Counted from the stretch's first letter, positions 34,137 to 43,656 are shown. The stretch: 64,000 nucleotides of DNA from Marvinbryantia formatexigens (GCA_021771035.1 JAETPU010000008.1:1-64000), one strand, 5' to 3'. A program made the numbers and translations. Notes: a model not told the origin generated them from the sequence alone.

Positions 34137-36083
34137 TCAGCGCCCAGCGGCCACGCCGCCGCCCTGGGTGCGCCTGCGGTACTGCTCCCACACGGTTTCG
34201 AACCAGGACTGGGCTTTTGGAATCGGGCGAAGGGGGTAAAACTGCGTTTGAAAGCCGGATTGGGCCAGCCGGGTGACGCTGTATTCCTCCAGAGCCCCCT
34301 GTGAGGGCCGCCTCACCCGCAGGGGGAGTCCCGGCAGCACGCAATCTCCGGATGGATCCTCCATAAGCCCGGAGCCCCGGCTGCCTATCTGACTGAGCGT
34401 CAGCGCCATGGCGCTGAGCACCGCGCGCTGGGTGACGAGGATGTCCCGGGTGCGGCACCATCCCCCCAGCTGGGCTGGGTTCTCCAGCGGTACGGCTTCG
34501 GCGTAATGCTCCAGCCGTGCGGCAATCTCACTTTCCAATTCCTGTATCTCCGGCAGGCTGCGGATGTGGGCTGCGCACTGGCTCATGCGGCTCTGCATGG
34601 CGCGGCGCAGCTGCATATGAGTGACTTCTCCTTGCCGCCCAAGCGCCAGCCTGGCTGTTTTGAGCAGAGACTGCGCCGCGGCCTCAACAGCATCGTCCAT
34701 CTCGGGCCCCCTGGGGAAATACCCCTGCCGGGCAATGTGCTCCGCCGCCCGCATACTGCCCACCTGGGTGGAATTTAACGCAGATCCCCCCGGACGGTAC
34801 ACGCCGAAAGTCCCTGCCGCCTCGCCTGCCGCATACAGCCCGCGCACATTGGTCTGCCAGTCGGTATCCACCTGGATTCCGCCGTTGTTGTGCTGGGCGC
34901 ATACGCTGATTTCCAGCATCTCGCGCTCCAAATCGATGCCGTGGGAACGGTACAGCTCAATGGCCTGGGGATTCATCCTGCGCAGCCGCGCAATCGGTGT
35001 TTTCAGAAGGGCCCCTGAATTTTCCAGGTACTCCCGGGCCTCCCTTCCCAAGGCATCAAATCCGTCCTCGAGCCCGATGGGATCCGCCCGGAAATCCAGA
35101 TACACCTTATGGTGCAGGTCAAACACCTCATGGTGAACAATCAAATCGATGGCTGACGAACCATTCAGCTTGCGTACGTCAAAGGGCCACTGGTAACCCT
35201 TTAAAAAGACGCAGTCCAGCGCCTGGCCAGGGGACTGGAAATAGTCCGGAAGAAACTCCCGTTCGCTTCCCCGCTCATCCACCGCCACATACCGGGGCAG
35301 CACCTGCTGGTAGGTGCCGGACACATTCCAGCGAAACCCGGTGGAGGCAAGGCCATACTGCCACTCCTGAAGATTGCTGGCCCATGCCCCCGCTTCCAGG
35401 AGCATCCCGGTGGAGCCGGTCTGGCTCTTGGGGTATACGCTGTTCTGATAGACCCCGGCGGGGCCGCCTGTGGCCGCGATGACATTGTCGCACAAAAACA
35501 AGGTCAGCCCCATGGCATCCTCCCCGCTGCGCCTGGAATCCACAGCCAGCACGCCGCACACCCGGGGAACTTCCCCGCCGGTGGTGACCAGCTGAACAGC
35601 CTGCATCCCGTCAAAGATGGGGATTTCCTTTTTCTCAACGGCCCGCTGCAGGCATTGGGTCATATATTTGGAGGTCAGAGGCCCTGCCGAGGTTGCCCGC
35701 TGGCGGGGATCGTGATCCGTTTTATAGCCCACATATTCCCCATACTCGTTGCAGGGAAAGGGCACCCCCAAATTCACCAGCTTGTAGAAGGCCTTTGTGG
35801 AGCCGGCGGCCTCCGCCAGGGCCAAATCCCCGTTCATGCCGCCCTCGCGGTAAGTTTTGGCCATCTCCATGACGCTGTCCGCGTCCTCTCCCGCCAGGGA
35901 GAGCTTATAGTAGGTCTGTTTATCGCTTCCGGTATTCCGGGAGGTGCCCATATTCAGCCCCTCCGTGAGAATTGCCACATCGTGGCAGCCCAGGGCCCAG
36001 AGCCAGTCCGCAGCGTTAAAGCCCGCGCACCCGGAGCCGATCACCAGGGTTTGATAGCGGTAAACCGGGAATTGCGTTTCCAT
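34137..36083 (-). CDS. FAD-dependent oxidoreductase (fumarate reductase/SdhA-like)
   Basis: A 648-aa flavoprotein. The N-terminal dinucleotide site is LVIGSGCAGFNAADWLW (about residues 12-28). The C-terminal FAD motif resembles SdhA/NadB proteins: HNNGGIQVDTDWQTNVRGLYAAGEAAGTFGVYRPGGSALNSTQVG. Family members reduce or oxidise C-C bonds next to carboxyls (fumarate, succinate, aspartate, adenylylsulfate). No secretion signal or heme motif is seen. ATG 36083 lies 11 nt after AAAGGAG. The 200-bp gap upstream to the SDR gene holds no gene. Confidence 0.87.
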   Translation of the reverse strand: METQFPVYRYQTLVIGSGCAGFNAADWLWALGCHDVAILTEGLNMGTSRNTGSDKQTYYKLSLAGEDADSVMEMAKTYREGGMNGDLALAEAAGSTKAFYKLVNLGVPFPCNEYGEYVGYKTDHDPRQRATSAGPLTSKYMTQCLQRAVEKKEIPIFDGMQAVQLVTTGGEVPRVCGVLAVDSRRSGEDAMGLTLFLCDNVIAATGGPAGVYQNSVYPKSQTGSTGMLLEAGAWASNLQEWQYGLASTGFRWNVSGTYQQVLPRYVAVDERGSEREFLPDYFQSPGQALDCVFLKGYQWPFDVRKLNGSSAIDLIVHHEVFDLHHKVYLDFRADPIGLEDGFDALGREAREYLENSGALLKTPIARLRRMNPQAIELYRSHGIDLEREMLEISVCAQHNNGGIQVDTDWQTNVRGLYAAGEAAGTFGVYRPGGSALNSTQVGSMRAAEHIARQGYFPRGPEMDDAVEAAAQSLLKTARLALGRQGEVTHMQLRRAMQSRMSQCAAHIRSLPEIQELESEIAARLEHYAEAVPLENPAQLGGWCRTRDILVTQRAVLSAMALTLSQIGSRGSGLMEDPSGDCVLPGLPLRVRRPSQGALEEYSVTRLAQSGFQTQFYPLRPIPKAQSWFETVWEQYRRRTQGGGVAAGR

Positions 36084-36282
36084 CTGTTTCACCACTCCTT
36101 TGGGGAATTGCGCCGGTTTCCCATCAGCGAAATTCGATTGGTTCGGATTTGCAAAGGCCCCAAGGGCAGACTGGGACAATTCAGTCCCGACTCTCCCCCT
36201 GTAAACCTAATTTTTCCTTCATTGTAGCGCACAAAGCCCTCCCATGCAATCCCCGGGAAGGCTGTGCGCCAAAATCAGTTCC

Positions 36283-37068
36283 TTACAGGCGCCTGAGATG
36301 AAACGCCCCGTCGGCATTGAGTACCTGCCCGGTGGTGAAATCCATCAGGCCGCTGCAGGCCGCCAGCACGCTGTCCGCCACATCCTGAGGCGTTCCAAAC
36401 CGGCGGATGGGGGTGATGCCGTCCTCAATCATTTTAGCATACTTCTCCTTCACCTTGGCGGTCATATCCGTCAGGATGATGCCCGGGCGCACCTCAAACA
36501 CCGGGATGCCGAACTCGGCCAGCCGATCCGCAAACAGCGCCGTTATCATGGCGATTCCCGCCTTGGAAATACAGTATTCCCCACGGTTCACGGAGGTGGC
36601 ATAGGCGGAGACAGAGGAAATATTGATAATTCGCGGGTGGTAGTCCTCCAGGGTGTTCTGCAGGGCAATCATGGCGTTGGCCGCCAGCTGGCACAAAAAG
36701 AAGGTGCCCTTGGTGTTGGTGCTCAGGAGCCTGTCGAAGCTCTCCTGGGTGGTTTGCAGCAGATCCTGGCGCTCAAGGGGCGCCACGCCCGCGTTGTTGA
36801 CGAACACGTCGATGCGCCCATAGCGCCTGAGAGTCTCCTCAATGAGATGGCGGCGATCCGCATCCTGGGAAATGTCACAGCGGATATAATCCGCCCCATA
36901 CCCCTGCTCTTCAAACTGGCCCAGCAGTTCGGTGACGGCATCAGGCTCTCCAGTGGCGCTGAGCACCACCCGGTACCCGTCCTGGGCCAGCGCCTGGGCA
37001 ATCCCAAGGCCGATTCCCCTGCGGGATCCCGTCACCACAGCCACCCGGCCCTTTCCATGAATCTTCAT
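36283..37068 (-). CDS. Short-chain dehydrogenase/reductase
   Basis: A 261-aa classical SDR. Cofactor motif TGSRRGIGLG (about residues 13-22), the NNAG motif in DVFVNNAGVAP, and catalytic serine, tyrosine and lysine in NISSVSAYA and EYCISKAG. The C-terminus ends with GQVLNADGAFH, usual for ketoreductases (FabG-like or sugar dehydrogenases). It follows the Old-Yellow-Enzyme-like gene by 43 nt, so the two are co-transcribed. The alcohol substrate is unknown. Confidence 0.92.
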   Translation of the reverse strand: MKIHGKGRVAVVTGSRRGIGLGIAQALAQDGYRVVLSATGEPDAVTELLGQFEEQGYGADYIRCDISQDADRRHLIEETLRRYGRIDVFVNNAGVAPLERQDLLQTTQESFDRLLSTNTKGTFFLCQLAANAMIALQNTLEDYHPRIINISSVSAYATSVNRGEYCISKAGIAMITALFADRLAEFGIPVFEVRPGIILTDMTAKVKEKYAKMIEDGITPIRRFGTPQDVADSVLAACSGLMDFTTGQVLNADGAFHLRRL

Positions 37069-37111
37069 TGTTTCGCGCTCCCTTCTATACAATCCTGTGC
37101 ACGCCGGCAGC

Positions 37112-38449
37112 TTATTTCTCCAGCTTCTGCACGTCCCGGCGGTACAGCGGCAGATATGCCTGCGTATCCCGGATGACGCATCCGGCCTTGGAGCCCGCAC
37201 GCATCAGTTCCGTACACTTACCGCAGGCAATGCAGCAGCGGTTAGGCGCCATAGCGCCGGTGTTTTTTAAGTCGTGGATAAATTCGGGATAGGCGAAGGC
37301 CTCCCGTCCAAAGCCCGCCAGGGCTGCGTCCCCCCGCTCCACCATGGCGGCGGCGGCAAGGGCGGAATAATTGCGCAGATAGGACAGCCCGGAGCAGATA
37401 ACGCTCAATTCGGGGAATTCCCTCTGAATCTGCGCGGAGGCGTCCAAAATCCGGGCCACACCCTGCAGGGGATGCTCCGGCGGCACCGATGCTGCGGCAT
37501 CCGCGGGGCGGTTCACATAGGAATTGAAATAGGGGTTTCCGATGGTAATATCGATAAGCGGCATCCCCAGCTCCTTGTGGAGAATTTCAACCAGGCGCCT
37601 GCCCTCGGTATAATCGGGCTGGATTCCTCCATCGGGCGAGACGCCGAACCCATAGGGATAGGGAAACCCGTCATAGATATTCAGCCGGGAGGTGACGATG
37701 AAGTCCTCCGAGCTTCTGGCGTCCAGGGCGCGGCGCACACTGTTGCGCAGGTACCGGGTCCGGTTTTCAAAGCTGCCTCCGTATTCTCCCGGGCGCTCAT
37801 AGGCGCTGAGCAGCTCGCTGCCCAGGTACCGGTGGCAGGATTTCACGTCGATTCCGTCAAACCCTGCCTGCTGGGCCAGCTTGGTGGCGGCGGCATACTG
37901 CTCCTCGATGCGCCGGATGCCGTCGTCGGTGATGATACACTCCTTGGGAATGGGGGCATCCTGTTCAAAAATGGGATTGTTATAGGCAATGATGGGCTCC
38001 GGAATTCCGTTGGGCTTGCTGTAGCGCCCGGAATGGGTGGCCTGCATGATGATGATGGGCTCATAGCCGTTTTCCTTCAAACAGGTCTCCTTCACCTGTT
38101 CCACCAGGCGCTGGAAGTCCGGCAGGGTTTGGGGGGTCAGGTACAGCTGGCGGGGATTGGCCCGGCCCTCGCGCAGGATGGCAACGGCCTCAAACCAGAT
38201 GAGCCCGGCGCCGCTTTTGGCAAAACGCAGGTACCGGCGGGTGGTCAGCTCATCCGGGCTGCCCTGGGAAGTGCCGTCGCACCCCTCCATGGGCTGAATC
38301 ACAAACCGGTTGGCAACCCGGCGGGGCCCGATGTCCTTCGGGGTAAATAAAACGTCGGTGTTTTCACTCAAAGGCAGCTGGACGGACAACTGGTTGATTT
38401 TGTCCTGCAGTTCCTCCTTGGTTTTATAGTGAAACTTCTCAAACTCCAT
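37112..38449 (-). CDS. NADH:flavin oxidoreductase (OYE-like) with C-terminal Fe-S motif
   Basis: A 445-aa protein. Residues about 35-380 form the FMN TIM barrel of the Old Yellow Enzyme family (NRFVIQPMEGCDG; IIIMQATHSGRYSKPNG; GFDGIDVKSCHRYLGSELLS). It ends with CCIACGKCTELMRAGSKAGC, the [4Fe-4S] ligand set seen in 2,4-dienoyl-CoA reductase, BaiCD and trimethylamine dehydrogenase. Those relatives continue with a 200-250-aa FAD/NAD domain that is missing here. It starts the operon, with AAAGGAAGAGG before the ATG. Inference: it reduces a conjugated C=C using electrons supplied by another flavoprotein. Confidence 0.88.
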   Translation of the reverse strand: MEFEKFHYKTKEELQDKINQLSVQLPLSENTDVLFTPKDIGPRRVANRFVIQPMEGCDGTSQGSPDELTTRRYLRFAKSGAGLIWFEAVAILREGRANPRQLYLTPQTLPDFQRLVEQVKETCLKENGYEPIIIMQATHSGRYSKPNGIPEPIIAYNNPIFEQDAPIPKECIITDDGIRRIEEQYAAATKLAQQAGFDGIDVKSCHRYLGSELLSAYERPGEYGGSFENRTRYLRNSVRRALDARSSEDFIVTSRLNIYDGFPYPYGFGVSPDGGIQPDYTEGRRLVEILHKELGMPLIDITIGNPYFNSYVNRPADAAASVPPEHPLQGVARILDASAQIQREFPELSVICSGLSYLRNYSALAAAAMVERGDAALAGFGREAFAYPEFIHDLKNTGAMAPNRCCIACGKCTELMRAGSKAGCVIRDTQAYLPLYRRDVQKLEK

Positions 38450-38881
38450 GGCCGAATCCTCTTCCTTTCTCTGTCTCTGGTTCTCTTTGGCGCCTTTTTC
38501 TTCCTGGCGGCTGATTATCCAAATTTCCTGTCTGGCACCGGGGCTCAGGAAACCAGCTTTTCTGCGTCAAACCCCGCCGCGCCGTCCCATTCGGGCAGTT
38601 TCTCCCGCATCCCCACAGGGCTCAGGCATACCTGAAGGCGGCATTCGGCCGCCTTGTTTTCGCGATACGACCTTTCCCGTTGGAAGCACCATACACGAGA
38701 GGATTTTCCCCTTCCTGCCGGGAATTCCACAGCCGCTGCGGCGCCCTTGCCGCGCTTGTTTTTCCTACGCCTTCTATGATAGAATAATAAAAAGAAAAAA
38801 TCTTGGCAGTCTTTGCTGAAAAATATGTAAATTTTGTTATTCCCCAGAGTATTGTCTGCCCTAGGAAGGGAGCTGTTTGCT
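38450..38881. other. Divergent regulatory region
   Basis: Space between the divergent OYE-like and AraC genes. A + strand promoter is plausible: TTGTTT (38756-38761), 18-nt spacer, TAGAAT (38780-38785). No minus-strand promoter of similar quality was found. It is the likely site of AraC action. Confidence 0.5.
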
Positions 38882-39682
38882 ATGGCAGGCCTGGTTCAGG
38901 AAATCCAGTACCGGACCGATTCCTCTGCGAACCAAATCCATTTTCACCATGCCTATGAGATGATTTTTATCCGCAGCGGAAGCGCGTCTCTAAAAATCAA
39001 CAACAGCGAGTACCTGGTACAGCGGGATTCCATCGCCTTTATCAGCAATCTGGAGGAGCACTCCACCACCATCCTCACCCAGCCCTACACCCGGTATTTC
39101 GTCATTCTGGAGCCCCAGCAGGCGGACCGGCTCCTGGCACAGCCCCAGCTGCTGGCAATGTTTAAAAACCGCCCTCAGAATTTCTGCCATGTGGTGGACG
39201 TCAGCCAGGCGGCCGGCGTGCTGGAATCCCTGCTGGGCACTCTGCTGAAATTGCAGGAGACCCCGTTGGAGCTCAAGGACGAGCTGCAGGCCGCTGTGCT
39301 CACCCAGGCGCTCATCTATGTGTATAACTCTCCCCAGTACCGTCCCGCCTCCATCAACAGCCACCCTGAGGTGCTCACCGTACAGAAATATATCGACGAG
39401 CACTTCACCCAGGATCTGCGCATTTCTGAGATTGCGGCCAGCTTTTATGTGGATCACTGCCATCTCACCCACACCTTCAAGCAGGTCACCGGCTACAGCC
39501 CGAAGCAGTACCTGCTGCTCAACCGGCTGTCCTATGCCAAAAAGCTTCTGCTGCAAACCGGCGAAACCATCTCCCAGGTGGCGGAGGCCGCGGGCTTTGG
39601 GGATGTCAACAACTTTATCCGGTTTTTTAAGCGGGAGTTCGGGGTAACCCCAAGAAAATACCGGGAGTTGAAAAAAAACTGA
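38882..39682 (+). CDS. AraC-family regulator with cupin sensor domain
   Basis: A 266-aa regulator. The N-terminal cupin-like ligand domain shows HFHHAYEMIFIRSGSASLKINN and RDSIAFISNLEEHS. The C-terminal double HTH is at about residues 170-263 (RISEIAASFYVDHCHLTHTFKQVTGYSPKQYL; ISQVAEAAGFGDVNNFIRFFKREFGVTPRKYR). ATG 38882 follows GGAAGGGAG. Divergent orientation makes it the presumed activator of the five-gene redox cluster. The next 400 bases (39683-40084) hold only a weak GCCCT/AGGGC hairpin. Confidence 0.92.
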   Translation: MAGLVQEIQYRTDSSANQIHFHHAYEMIFIRSGSASLKINNSEYLVQRDSIAFISNLEEHSTTILTQPYTRYFVILEPQQADRLLAQPQLLAMFKNRPQNFCHVVDVSQAAGVLESLLGTLLKLQETPLELKDELQAAVLTQALIYVYNSPQYRPASINSHPEVLTVQKYIDEHFTQDLRISEIAASFYVDHCHLTHTFKQVTGYSPKQYLLLNRLSYAKKLLLQTGETISQVAEAAGFGDVNNFIRFFKREFGVTPRKYRELKKN

Positions 39683-40084
39683 TTCCGCGCTTTCCTGCCA
39701 GGCCCTGCCTAAAGAAGGGCTTCGTGGGGCCGGCCCATTCAAATCAAATCACCAAAACGGGCAGCCTTCCGGCCCGGTGCTTTTTCACCCGCAAAGACGT
39801 TCTGTCGCCCGGTTCGGCCATACCGGGCGGCAGCGTACGGGTTCTAAAAGCCAAGCCCGCATTTGTCCATACCGTCCAAGACGTGCGCGGTTGCACGGGT
39901 TTGCCCGGAGACAAGCTCTCTGTTTCACCGCGTGCTGGAGAGAAGCTGCCGGCCCAGGGGCTGGGTCCGGCCAAGCCCGCCGCGGCTAACCTCTTGGCAG
40001 CGTCTCCCCGGAGCCCGGAATCCATGTGATTGCGCATCCCACAGGCTACTATTTCAGCCCACCCATAAGAAGGAGGAACCCATC

Positions 40085-40853
40085 ATGGAGGAACCGATCA
40101 CCCTCTCTGCCCAAAAGGGCGTTCTCCGTACAGGGAACACAGTCCGCCGCCCCGCCAAGCCCTGGTCCGGGAACATCGCCGCCTTTGTACGCCACCTTGA
40201 CGGTCAAGGCCTTCCTGTGGAGCGGTTTGAGGGCTTCTGCGCAGATACCGGGGAAGAACTCTGGCAGTTTGGCAAGGGGGAACTGGTGCACCCCGGCCCC
40301 TGGAGCGACGACGCCCTCTTTGAAGTGGGGGCTCTCGCCCGCCGCGCGGCTGCACCGCGGCGCACTCAGTTTTCATCCCGAAACCGGGCAGGCTGCCCCC
40401 TGGTGCCTGCGGGAGATTGGAAAAAACCCCAAAATCTGGTGCCATGGCGACATCGCCCCCTGGAATATGCTCACCGAAAATGGGCGTCCCACTCTGCTGG
40501 TGGACTGGGAGTTTTCCGGGCCGCTGGATCCCATGGTGGAGCTCTCGCGGATCTGCTGGCTGTTCTGCCAGCTTCACGACGACGACCTGATGGAGCTGCA
40601 CCATCTGCCTGACGCCGCCCACCGGGCAAAACAGGTGCGCATGGTGTGCGACGGCTACGGGCTGTGCGCCCCCCTGCGCCATACTCTCCTGGAGCAGATT
40701 CTCGAGACGGTGATCTGTGAAACCGCCCACGAAGCCATCGACGAGGGCCTCACCTTCGAAAGCCGGGGAGAGCTGTGGGGCTTTGCCTGGCGTACCCGCA
40801 GCCTGTATTGGATTTGGCGAAACCGTTCGCTGCTGACAGAGGCTCTCCAATAG
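40085..40853 (+). pseudogene. APH-family phosphotransferase, frameshifted
   Basis: A kinase of the aminoglycoside/choline phosphotransferase family split by a one-base frameshift at about 40340-40365. The first frame begins MEEPITLSAQKGVLR, 5 nt after AAGGAGG, and reads to DDALFEVGALARR. The second resumes with RLHRGALSFHPETG and carries the Brenner motif WCHGDIAPWNML and the metal aspartate LLVDWEFSGPLDP, ending at 40853. Re-joined it would be about 256 aa. Passing from frame 1 to frame 2 needs one extra base, in a GC-rich stretch (cgcccgccgcgcgg) prone to errors, so a sequencing error is possible. Confidence 0.8.
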
Positions 40854-41031
40854 GCCAAAAGCGCCGGATGAAGGCGGCGCGGCCCTTCATATGAACGCCT
40901 CTGCCGGATTCGCTGCCCAGACGCCTCCATTTTGCCCTCGGCCCCCGAAGCTGCATTTTGCACTTCTGTGTAACTCAATCCCGCTTCCCAGCCAAAACAA
41001 AAACCGGTACCCATAAAGGAGGAATCTCACT

Positions 41032-41559
41032 GTGAAAAAAATTCTCATTGTTGTGGATTATCAAAATGACTTTGTCAGCGGCTCCCTGGGCTTTGAGCAG
41101 GCAAAGAGCCTCGAGCCTGCAATCGTTCAAAAAATAAAGGAATACCGCAGCGGCGGGCACACGGTGGCCTTCACCTATGATACCCATTCCCAGGATTATC
41201 TCGCCACCCAGGAGGGCTCCCTGCTGCCCATCCCCCACTGTATCCGGGGCACACAGGGCTGGCAGCTTTACGGCGCTGTGGCGCAGCTGCTGCAGCCCGG
41301 AGATCCTGTCTTTTATAAGGAGACCTTCGGTTCCCTGGAACTGGCCCAGTTTCTGCATAAAAATCAGTTTATACAAGTAGAGCTGGTGGGGCTTGTCTCC
41401 AATATCTGTGTCCTCTCCAATGCCGTACTGGCAAAGGCCGCCCTCCCCCAGGCCCAAATTGTGGTGGATGCCGCCTGCACCCTGGCAGCGGATCGGAGCA
41501 TCCACGAAAAAGCGCTGGATGTATTAGCCGGCGTCCAGGTGACCGTGCTCAACCGGTGA
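41032..41559 (+). CDS. Isochorismatase-family cysteine hydrolase
   Basis: A 175-aa hydrolase of the nicotinamidase/isochorismatase family. The catalytic triad is readable: D9 (IVVDYQNDF), K96 (VFYKETFG) and C126 (VGLVSNICVLSNAV), with the cis-peptide VSN preceding it. The family converts nicotinamide, isochorismate or N-carbamoyl amides; size and sequence favour a nicotinamidase-like amidohydrolase. The start is GTG with GGAGGAA upstream. It is monocistronic between the pseudogene and grpB. Confidence 0.9.
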   Translation: MKKILIVVDYQNDFVSGSLGFEQAKSLEPAIVQKIKEYRSGGHTVAFTYDTHSQDYLATQEGSLLPIPHCIRGTQGWQLYGAVAQLLQPGDPVFYKETFGSLELAQFLHKNQFIQVELVGLVSNICVLSNAVLAKAALPQAQIVVDAACTLAADRSIHEKALDVLAGVQVTVLNR

Positions 41560-41569
41560 CAGGTATCTA

Positions 41570-41598
41570 TTTCAATCCGAACCAGAATATGATATCAT
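41570..41598 (+). promoter_or_regulatory. Possible promoter of the GrpB gene
   Basis: TTTCAA (41570-41575), 17-nt spacer, TATCAT (41593-41598). Confidence 0.45.
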
Positions 41599-41638
41599 AT
41601 CCTCATAAACCCAACAGGGGCTGAAAGGAGAATCATCA

Positions 41639-42181
41639 ATGATTGGTTTAAAGCGAGGTACTGTGAAGCTGATGCCGCATCAGGCACAATGGGATAAAAA
41701 AGCCCAGGACGTCATCGAGGTGTTAAAGCAGATTTTAAACGATACCGCCATCGATATTCAGCATATCGGAAGTACGGCGATTTCCTCGATTCACGCAAAG
41801 CCCATTCTCGATATTGTCGTAGGTGTCCGCGAATTAAACGATATTTTGCCTCATACCGAAGCCCTCAAACAGCATGGTATTATCTGCCGCGGGACTGACG
41901 TTTCGGATCAGATCCTGCTTGTCATGGGGGATTTTGAAAACGATACGCGTACCCATCATATCCATGTGGTCCAATGGAATGGAACAGCTTGGAACAACTA
42001 CATCAATTTCCGGGATTATCTGAATGCCCATCCGGAGAAAGCCATGCTGTATGACGCGTGCAAGCAAAAACTGGCAGCACAGTTTCCCAATGACCGAATC
42101 GCCTATACCGCAGGCAAAGAAGATCTGATTGACGGCCTGTTAAAAGAAGCCCGTGTCTGGAGATCGGAACACTCCTTTTAG
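41639..42181 (+). CDS. GrpB/UPF0157 nucleotidyltransferase-like protein
   Basis: A 180-aa protein of the GrpB (DUF/UPF0157) family with a nucleotidyltransferase fold. Motifs: IQHIGSTAISSIHAKPILDIVVGV (the HxGSTAV-type core plus acidic DIVV) and HHIHVVQWNGTAWNNYINFRDYL, then a helical tail with YTAGKEDLID. Family members are small predicted transferases; the substrate is unknown. GAAAGGAG precedes the ATG. Confidence 0.88.
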   Translation: MIGLKRGTVKLMPHQAQWDKKAQDVIEVLKQILNDTAIDIQHIGSTAISSIHAKPILDIVVGVRELNDILPHTEALKQHGIICRGTDVSDQILLVMGDFENDTRTHHIHVVQWNGTAWNNYINFRDYLNAHPEKAMLYDACKQKLAAQFPNDRIAYTAGKEDLIDGLLKEARVWRSEHSF

Positions 42182-42259
42182 CTTCCCTTATATAGAAAGG
42201 CCGCGTTGCAACTTATAAAAGCGATCGTAAATTGCACAAAGAAAGCCCCCTTTTAGGAG

Positions 42260-42308
42260 AACCCGCCCATGGATCCGGCCGGTCACAGGCCGGATCCATG
42301 GGCGGGTT
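42260..42308 (+). terminator. Very long perfect hairpin after grpB
   Basis: A perfect 21-bp stem (42260-42280 with 42288-42308) and 7-nt loop, followed by TGTGCAGTTTTT. It probably ends grpB transcription. Confidence 0.75.
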
Positions 42309-42945
42309 TGTGCAGTTTTTGACGGGAAACAGTTTTGCGGCAGTCCTGGATCATTTCACAGCAGTGGCCGGCAGACCTATCAGCTATTCTGAAAAACGCA
42401 GAGGGTTTGGTCGCATTCCAAGCGAATGATTTTTCATGCTTACTCTTCCAAAAGTTTCTGCCAAAAGGCCATAAAGGAACAAACAGCCTTCCAAAAGGCT
42501 TCCCACTGCTTTCAGCGGCTGCATTCCCGGCAGGTTGTTTTCTTTCGGTGAAAAGACAGGCCAATCGGGACAATACGCCTGTGCTCTTTTTATCCGCAGT
42601 CCAGTGCATATGGTAAATCTAAAAAACAGGATAGCAGGAACGCCTTTTTGCGAATACAATGGTGTGAGGCTATTTTGTTATTGGGGCTCGCCCCTTATCA
42701 AGACACTCCCGTCCCGCTTTGCGGGAGGAAAGACCCTGCTTCGGGCCCGAATCCGTGCGGTATCCGGGGCAGCGCCTAAACCGTGTCTCTGAGGCTCGTC
42801 CGAAAAAATTGCCTCTCGGACGATAGCGCAGTCGTCCGAATTGATTAAGAAAAGGAAAACAGGGCATGATAGAGGGGAAAGGCCAGTGGAAAGTTCCCTC
42901 CCTGCCAAAAAATCCACATGATATCAAATTCGGAGCGTGATTGGC
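42309..42945. other. Intergenic region upstream of mazF
   Basis: About 630 bases with no gene and no antitoxin-like frame. Three copies of TCGTCCGA-type sequence (42796-42803, complement at 42816-42823, 42832-42839) can form competing hairpins. A weak promoter TTGATT-18-CATGAT may lie just downstream. Confidence 0.45.
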
Positions 42946-43296
42946 GTGACTGTTAAAAGAGGAGATATCTATTATGCGGATTTGAGCCCTGTTGTCGGTT
43001 CAGAACAGGGTGGAATCCGTCCGGTTTTGATCGTACAGAACGATGTCGGCAACAAATACAGCCCCACGGTTATCGCAGCGGCGATTACCAGCAAACGGGA
43101 AAAGAATAAATTGCCCACGCATATCGAACTGAACGCGGACAACTGCGGGCTCACACGGGATTCCATTGTCCTGCTGGAGCAAATCCGCACCATTGATAAA
43201 CGGCGGCTCAAGGAACGCACCGGGAAACTGGATGACAGCTCCATGAGCCAAATCGACCACGCCCTGTCCATCAGCTTCGGGCTGGGCGAACGATAA
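42946..43296 (+). CDS. mazF: MazF/PemK-type endoribonuclease toxin
   Basis: A 116-aa mRNA interferase (EndoA/MazF). [33 protein letters not shown] is the family signature, with the arginine of GGIRPV and the later AAITS segment forming the active site. I start at GTG 42946, about 10 nt after GGAG, rather than GTG 42937, which lies one base after it. In Firmicutes a CopG/MazE antitoxin usually precedes it; none is visible here. A terminator follows directly. Confidence 0.9.
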   Translation: MTVKRGDIYYADLSPVVGSEQGGIRPVLIVQNDVGNKYSPTVIAAAITSKREKNKLPTHIELNADNCGLTRDSIVLLEQIRTIDKRRLKERTGKLDDSSMSQIDHALSISFGLGER

Positions 43297-43320
43297 GCTG
43301 TTTTCCCCAAAAGCCAGAGT

Positions 43321-43358
43321 AAAAGCACTGGGACGCCGAGGCGCTTCCAGTGCTTTTT
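43321..43358 (+). terminator. Terminator of mazF
   Basis: AAAAGCACTGG (43321-43331) pairs with the segment at 43347-43357, ending in a T run. Confidence 0.85.
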
Positions 43359-43656
43359 CATGCCGGTTTCTCCTTTACAGAGCACATTTTTCCGTTTCAG
43401 CCATCGGGTGTTCCCACATTCCCAGCACCGTGCCGCGCCATATGCCCAAGGATCCCCCTGCGTGCGTCTGCCCGGACAGGACAGCCGGACAACTCTGTCC
43501 GCCGCTGTTCGGCCCGTTCACGCACAGGCGCGGGACAATCCCGCCGCAATACAGATTCTGCTTGAGGCAAGCCCCCCTTTGAGGATAGTCCAATAAAAAG
43601 CCTTCCCCATCCCGCAGGGCGAAGGAATTTCCAGGATAAAACACCGGGAATCCAGG

